Assembly: GCF_003171515.1 (NCBI RefSeq)
Contig: NC_089391.1
Location: 620,001 to 684,000, forward strand
Length of the DNA stretch: 64,000 nucleotides
Direction: 5' to 3'
Source of the DNA: Pyrenophora tritici-repentis
Taxonomy: Eukaryota; Ascomycota; Dothideomycetes; Pleosporales; Pleosporaceae
The notes beneath the pieces are model-generated. The model worked only from the letters and a program-made list of their open reading frames with translations. It ran no database searches and was not told the origin of the DNA. The stretch's first letter is position 1; each line of letters starts with the position of its first letter. Of the stretch, positions 60,471 through 64,000 are shown piece after piece. Both the position numbers and the translations under genes were made by a program.

Positions 60471-63400
60471 TGTTGGTTGGCTTTGCACTAAGTGCGTAAA
60501 GGGAAATAACGATAACTAGGAATGCATTCTGTTCGGTGGTTCTAATTGATATCTACGAACATAGGTGCTACGAAGGTATACCTAAGCTCTTGCGCAAGGT
60601 GGGCCGAAGTCGGGCCGAAGTGTCCAGCAGCCGACGTCTCTACCGATACTCACGATCCGACACTGGAAGTCTTTTCTTTCTGGATAGCTAGTAACTCTGC
60701 TTGTATCGGTAGTGACAGTGTATAGCATTAAACATCAAAGCTTGTTGGCCTCTGCACCCATCCATCTACTCGGACTGTCAGCTTATTGCCGTCAATAAAG
60801 CGTTCAAGAGCGCGGTTTGGCGATGCCTTCGTGAAGGCGTCTGCAGGATTGTCTTCGCCATTGATCCAGCGGATCTCCGTGATCTCGCGACGCTCATATG
60901 ATTGGCGCAGCGCCATAATATCGATCATGAGGCGCTTCTCCTTCGTTGTCCCAAGCTTTACTAGGCACTCGTACAAGGAGTACGAGTCTGTACAGATAAC
61001 CAAGGGAATTGCAGGTAGTCCAAGTCGTTCTGTAACTATCCTTAGCGTGGTTGCAACCGCGATGCCTATGTCAAAGCCGTTGACCATGCCGTAGATCTCT
61101 GAGGCCAGTACGCTCCGTGTGATGCGCTTGCACTTTGTAGAGCTGTAGTGGATCACGTTGCCTTGTATTGTGAAGGTGTTGGTGCCAATGGACTCGTTGA
61201 CGAGCATGAGGACAAAGCCTAGCTGTGAGCTGAGGTCCTTGTTGTTGGCAAAGGAGCCGTCTACAAAGACTATCAACTTAGCCTCCGTAAGGTTGACAGT
61301 GACGTAGCGTAGGCCACGAGTGAGATTCTCCATCTGCCATTTCAGGCGCTTGTTGAGTGCCTTAATGTCCTCGTCTGATGGTTGCTGCGCTTGAGCAGCT
61401 ACGGACAGATCAAATGATGCCTCTGGTTGGCATGTTGATGCGATGTACGCTCCGCGGGCGCGTTGCTCGGTGTACTGTTGCGCGCGGTCGGGTGCCCTAA
61501 TATCAACAAGCCTGATCCTTCCTCCTTGTCCTTTCTGCCTGAGGATTAAGACTCTGCTGGCGTCCATCGTAAGTGTACATCCATTAAAGTCTAACTGCAC
61601 CTCTGGTGTCAGCATAGCCTTTGGTTTTGATCTAAACTGCGCCTTCTGGATCTTTTTCTCTTCGCGTGATAAGAACGCGGTCGTTCCGAGCATGAGGGTG
61701 TCGTCTGTCTGCATACCGACGATGCCGAAGACGTCTGCGTCGTCGCTGTTCGTGATCAACAGGCATGGGTCGTACGTAGATGTTGACATATCTAGTTCCT
61801 TGCAGTGGTGTCCGTGATATGTTGTCCACCAGTGGACTCCTGCCTCCGCGATCCCATATAGTGGCTTGATCACGTGGAGTATCGTGCCTTCTGGATATCG
61901 ATGTACCAGCTCGGTAGGGAGGTGTGCGAGTATCGTCCTCTTCAGTGTTGTCTGAGCCTGTGGGTATGCCTGCGTAATATCACGTAGCTCAACGCTCATG
62001 CCGCTTTGTACTAGCCCAGGCGCCAGCGACATAATCAGGCGCTGGCTACATCGCTGGATGGTTGGCGACTGCGTTAAGATAGCCTCCTTGCCATAGTCTT
62101 GGTAGCCTTGGATAACCAGACGGGATTTCTCATAAGGCTTAGTTGTCTTTCCCTTGACCTCACGTACTAGGCGTGACTTAAAGATCCGGATCTTGCTGTG
62201 TAGCCTCTCGTCGTATTGCTCAAACTTGAAGACTCCACGACCTACTAGGTCGCTGATCTCTTGGTCATCAGACGCTTCAAAGGGGCGCCTGAGGTTGTGA
62301 TCACGCCATCGTTCCGTAGCTTGATAGCTAGCTCAAGATCGTCCTGCTCCTTCTTGGTGATGTACGCGTGCGCCTTCCGCTTGTTCTTTGACCCTGGAGG
62401 GCGGCCTCTTCTACGTGGTTGCGCTGCCGGAGGTACTGCTATCGGCTCGTGCGGCTCATTCGGCTCATTCGGCGCGTGTGGCGCATCAGGGTCGCTCCAC
62501 AGGTGGTCTGGTCTGTAGTATGGCTTAACGACAGTTGATCTGAATGTCGCTGGACCATTAACCATGTCGACAGTGATGTTGTGGCCATCTGTACTGGCGA
62601 TCTTGTACGGGCCATTCCAGCCATCACTCTCTCTCCATACTAAGACTTCGCTCTGGAGTGGGAGCGCGAGCATGTCTGCAGTGGCTGGTCCATTGCGGGT
62701 GTTCAAGGCGTCTGCAACTTGGCGCTCTGCAGTGAGCTTGCGCAGGGCTTTCGTCGCCTTTTGAATAGCCTCGCTGCGTTTGACCATTGATGGTGATGGC
62801 GGTGACTCTGCAGTCATTCGTGGGTACGCTCCAAAGACTAGTAACGTCGGGACTAGTCCATCAGGGCCAGCAGTATCGTTAACAGCCTTCACAGCCATCT
62901 GGAGAATCGCGTCGTCGGACATAGTGTCAGTGAGTTCTGCATGGAGTATGTCCCATGCCCGGCGTAGAGGGGCATGGTACCTCTCAGTTTTGCCGATAGA
63001 CCAGTGCGCCTCCGTAGGTACTTGCTTGCATGTGACTCCCATGATCTTTGCTTCTGCGCGGAACTCTGCGCTCGCGAAGTTAGTACCTGCATCATGCGTG
63101 ATGATGTCGGTGGTCCCTGGTAGGTGTCGATCCATAGTATCCGCAGTGCTTGCCATGTTTCTTTAGCTGAGATAGCGCTGAGGAACCTCGCGCCTTGAAA
63201 CGCTGTTGAGGAATCGACCACATGCAGTACAGGTTTGTTGCTTAGGTACATTACGTCCACCAGGATCTCATAGTTGAAGTGGTGATCATCCTTAAGAGTG
63301 AATTTGAATCGGCGCGGTGCGGAGCTGTGGAGCTGGCAGTGGTGGCAGAACTTAGTGACTTCTTCTAGGGTTCTTTCTTCGAAGTCGTTATGGCCAGCAT

Positions 63401-64000
63401 CCTTTAAGAGTTTGACTAGTCGCGTAACAGCTGGGTGTCCAAACCGTCGATGGAGCCGTCGCAATTCTGTCTCCGTTAGGAACATAGTTGCTCTCTCTCT
63501 CTTGTTTAGATGGAACCAAGGATGTCCCCATTTGCGAATCACCGGGATGTGTACGTCATCCTGAACCAGCTCGTCTGTCGTATTGTTGAAGTATACCTTT
63601 AAGCGGTCCATGTCTGCAAGGCATAGCAAGAACGGCGTAGGCGCCTCGAGCACTTCGAAGTTGATTTTTCCGATCTCCGTAGAGACCTGCACGGTGCCAA
63701 TCGACGCTGTAGCCTCGCCTTTTCCGAATTTAATAGACGCTTTCCCTGCTGTAGATGTGTCTAACTTAACCGTCGGATCTTCTCTCGTAAGTGCGAGGTA
63801 TTGCTCCTTGCCGACCGTGGATACGTTTGCAGCGCCTGTATCTGGTAGGATTCCTTGGTACACAGATCGTGTGTAGCGGTCCTCAAGCAGGAACTGCGAT
63901 GCTGGTGCTGACGGCGCGTCTCGGCTGTATATGTCGTCGCCCGAGATATGATGCAAGAACGCCTGGTCTGCAAGGCATTGCTCCTTGAAGAACTGGTGTT
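60471..64000 (-). mobile_element. Copia family C, copy 2, running out of the window
   Basis: A 192-bp 3' LTR (60471-60662, ends like copy 1 but different in the last ~40 bp on the TGTTGG side), then pol and the end of gag on the minus strand. Highly similar to copy 1 in protein sequence. The 5' end lies beyond 64000. Two 1-bp losses disrupt pol. Confidence 0.9.
60728..64000 (-). pseudogene. Copia C copy 2 gag-protease-pol, two frameshifts
   Basis: Read from the right: protease (LPDTGAANVS), then in the same frame TETELRRLHRRFGHP and the first half of the integrase. This shows that gag-protease and pol form one frame in this family. A lost base near 63110 shifts the integrase core (VLTSRAQSSAQ instead of GTNFASAEFRAE). 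Another lost base near 62284 breaks the region before reverse transcriptase. The last part (to 60728) has QTDDTLMLG and FVDGSFANNKD as in copy 1. Confidence 0.85.

Overview
This window looks like a transposon-packed, gene-poor block of a filamentous ascomycete genome (Pezizomycotina; a Dothideomycete-like host is only a guess). The evidence is short GT-AG introns of 54-62 bp, UstYa-like HxxHC proteins, a fungal ferric reductase, a CCC2-type copper ATPase, a Tad-like LINE, Copia, hAT and pogo/Fot1 elements and many solo LTRs. Nothing bacterial, phage-like or CRISPR-like was seen.

Left block (1-25.2 kb): nested elements. A decayed hAT transposase (25-7836, +) is split by a complete Copia element (1752-7063, -) with apparently identical 156-bp LTRs, a 5-bp target duplication and an open 1598-codon gag-pol frame. 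A second, decayed Copia (8294-11449, +) is split by a 5'-truncated LINE and cut short by another hAT (from 11450). That hAT is invaded by a third Copia (12993-24998, +), whose pol gene is split by a 6.5-kb hAT (15904-22432) with two long, open, divergent transposase genes. A 128-bp MITE with the same hAT ends sits in that Copia's 3' LTR.

Central block (25.2-42.1 kb): the host genes. These are two UstYa-like genes (25447 and 27186, the second damaged), a two-exon ferric reductase (29986-31968, -), a three-HMA copper P-type ATPase (37541-40759, +) and a SIS-domain sugar-phosphate isomerase-like gene (41124-41891, -), with the last two convergent. Between them lie four solo LTRs with perfect 5-bp duplications, two small inverted-repeat elements and a pogo/Fot1 pseudogene. 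Ferric reduction and copper loading of secreted oxidases are linked processes in fungi, but nothing in the sequence shows co-regulation.

Right block (42.1-64 kb): a Copia related to the 8.3-kb copy (42435-47699, -), a full-length LINE with two ORFs joined by a TAATG stop-start (47700-53517, -), LINE tail fragments, and two near-identical Copia elements of a third family (54263-60289 and 60471 to beyond the window, both -). Several LTR elements sit in or beside the TAA-rich 3' tails of LINEs.

No wholly new system is evident. The most interesting signals are a UGA-CUA-G stop between in-frame gag and pol kept in two copies of one Copia family, primer sites matching 5' half-tRNAs in two Copia families, and the two-transposase hAT with its recently mobile MITE.
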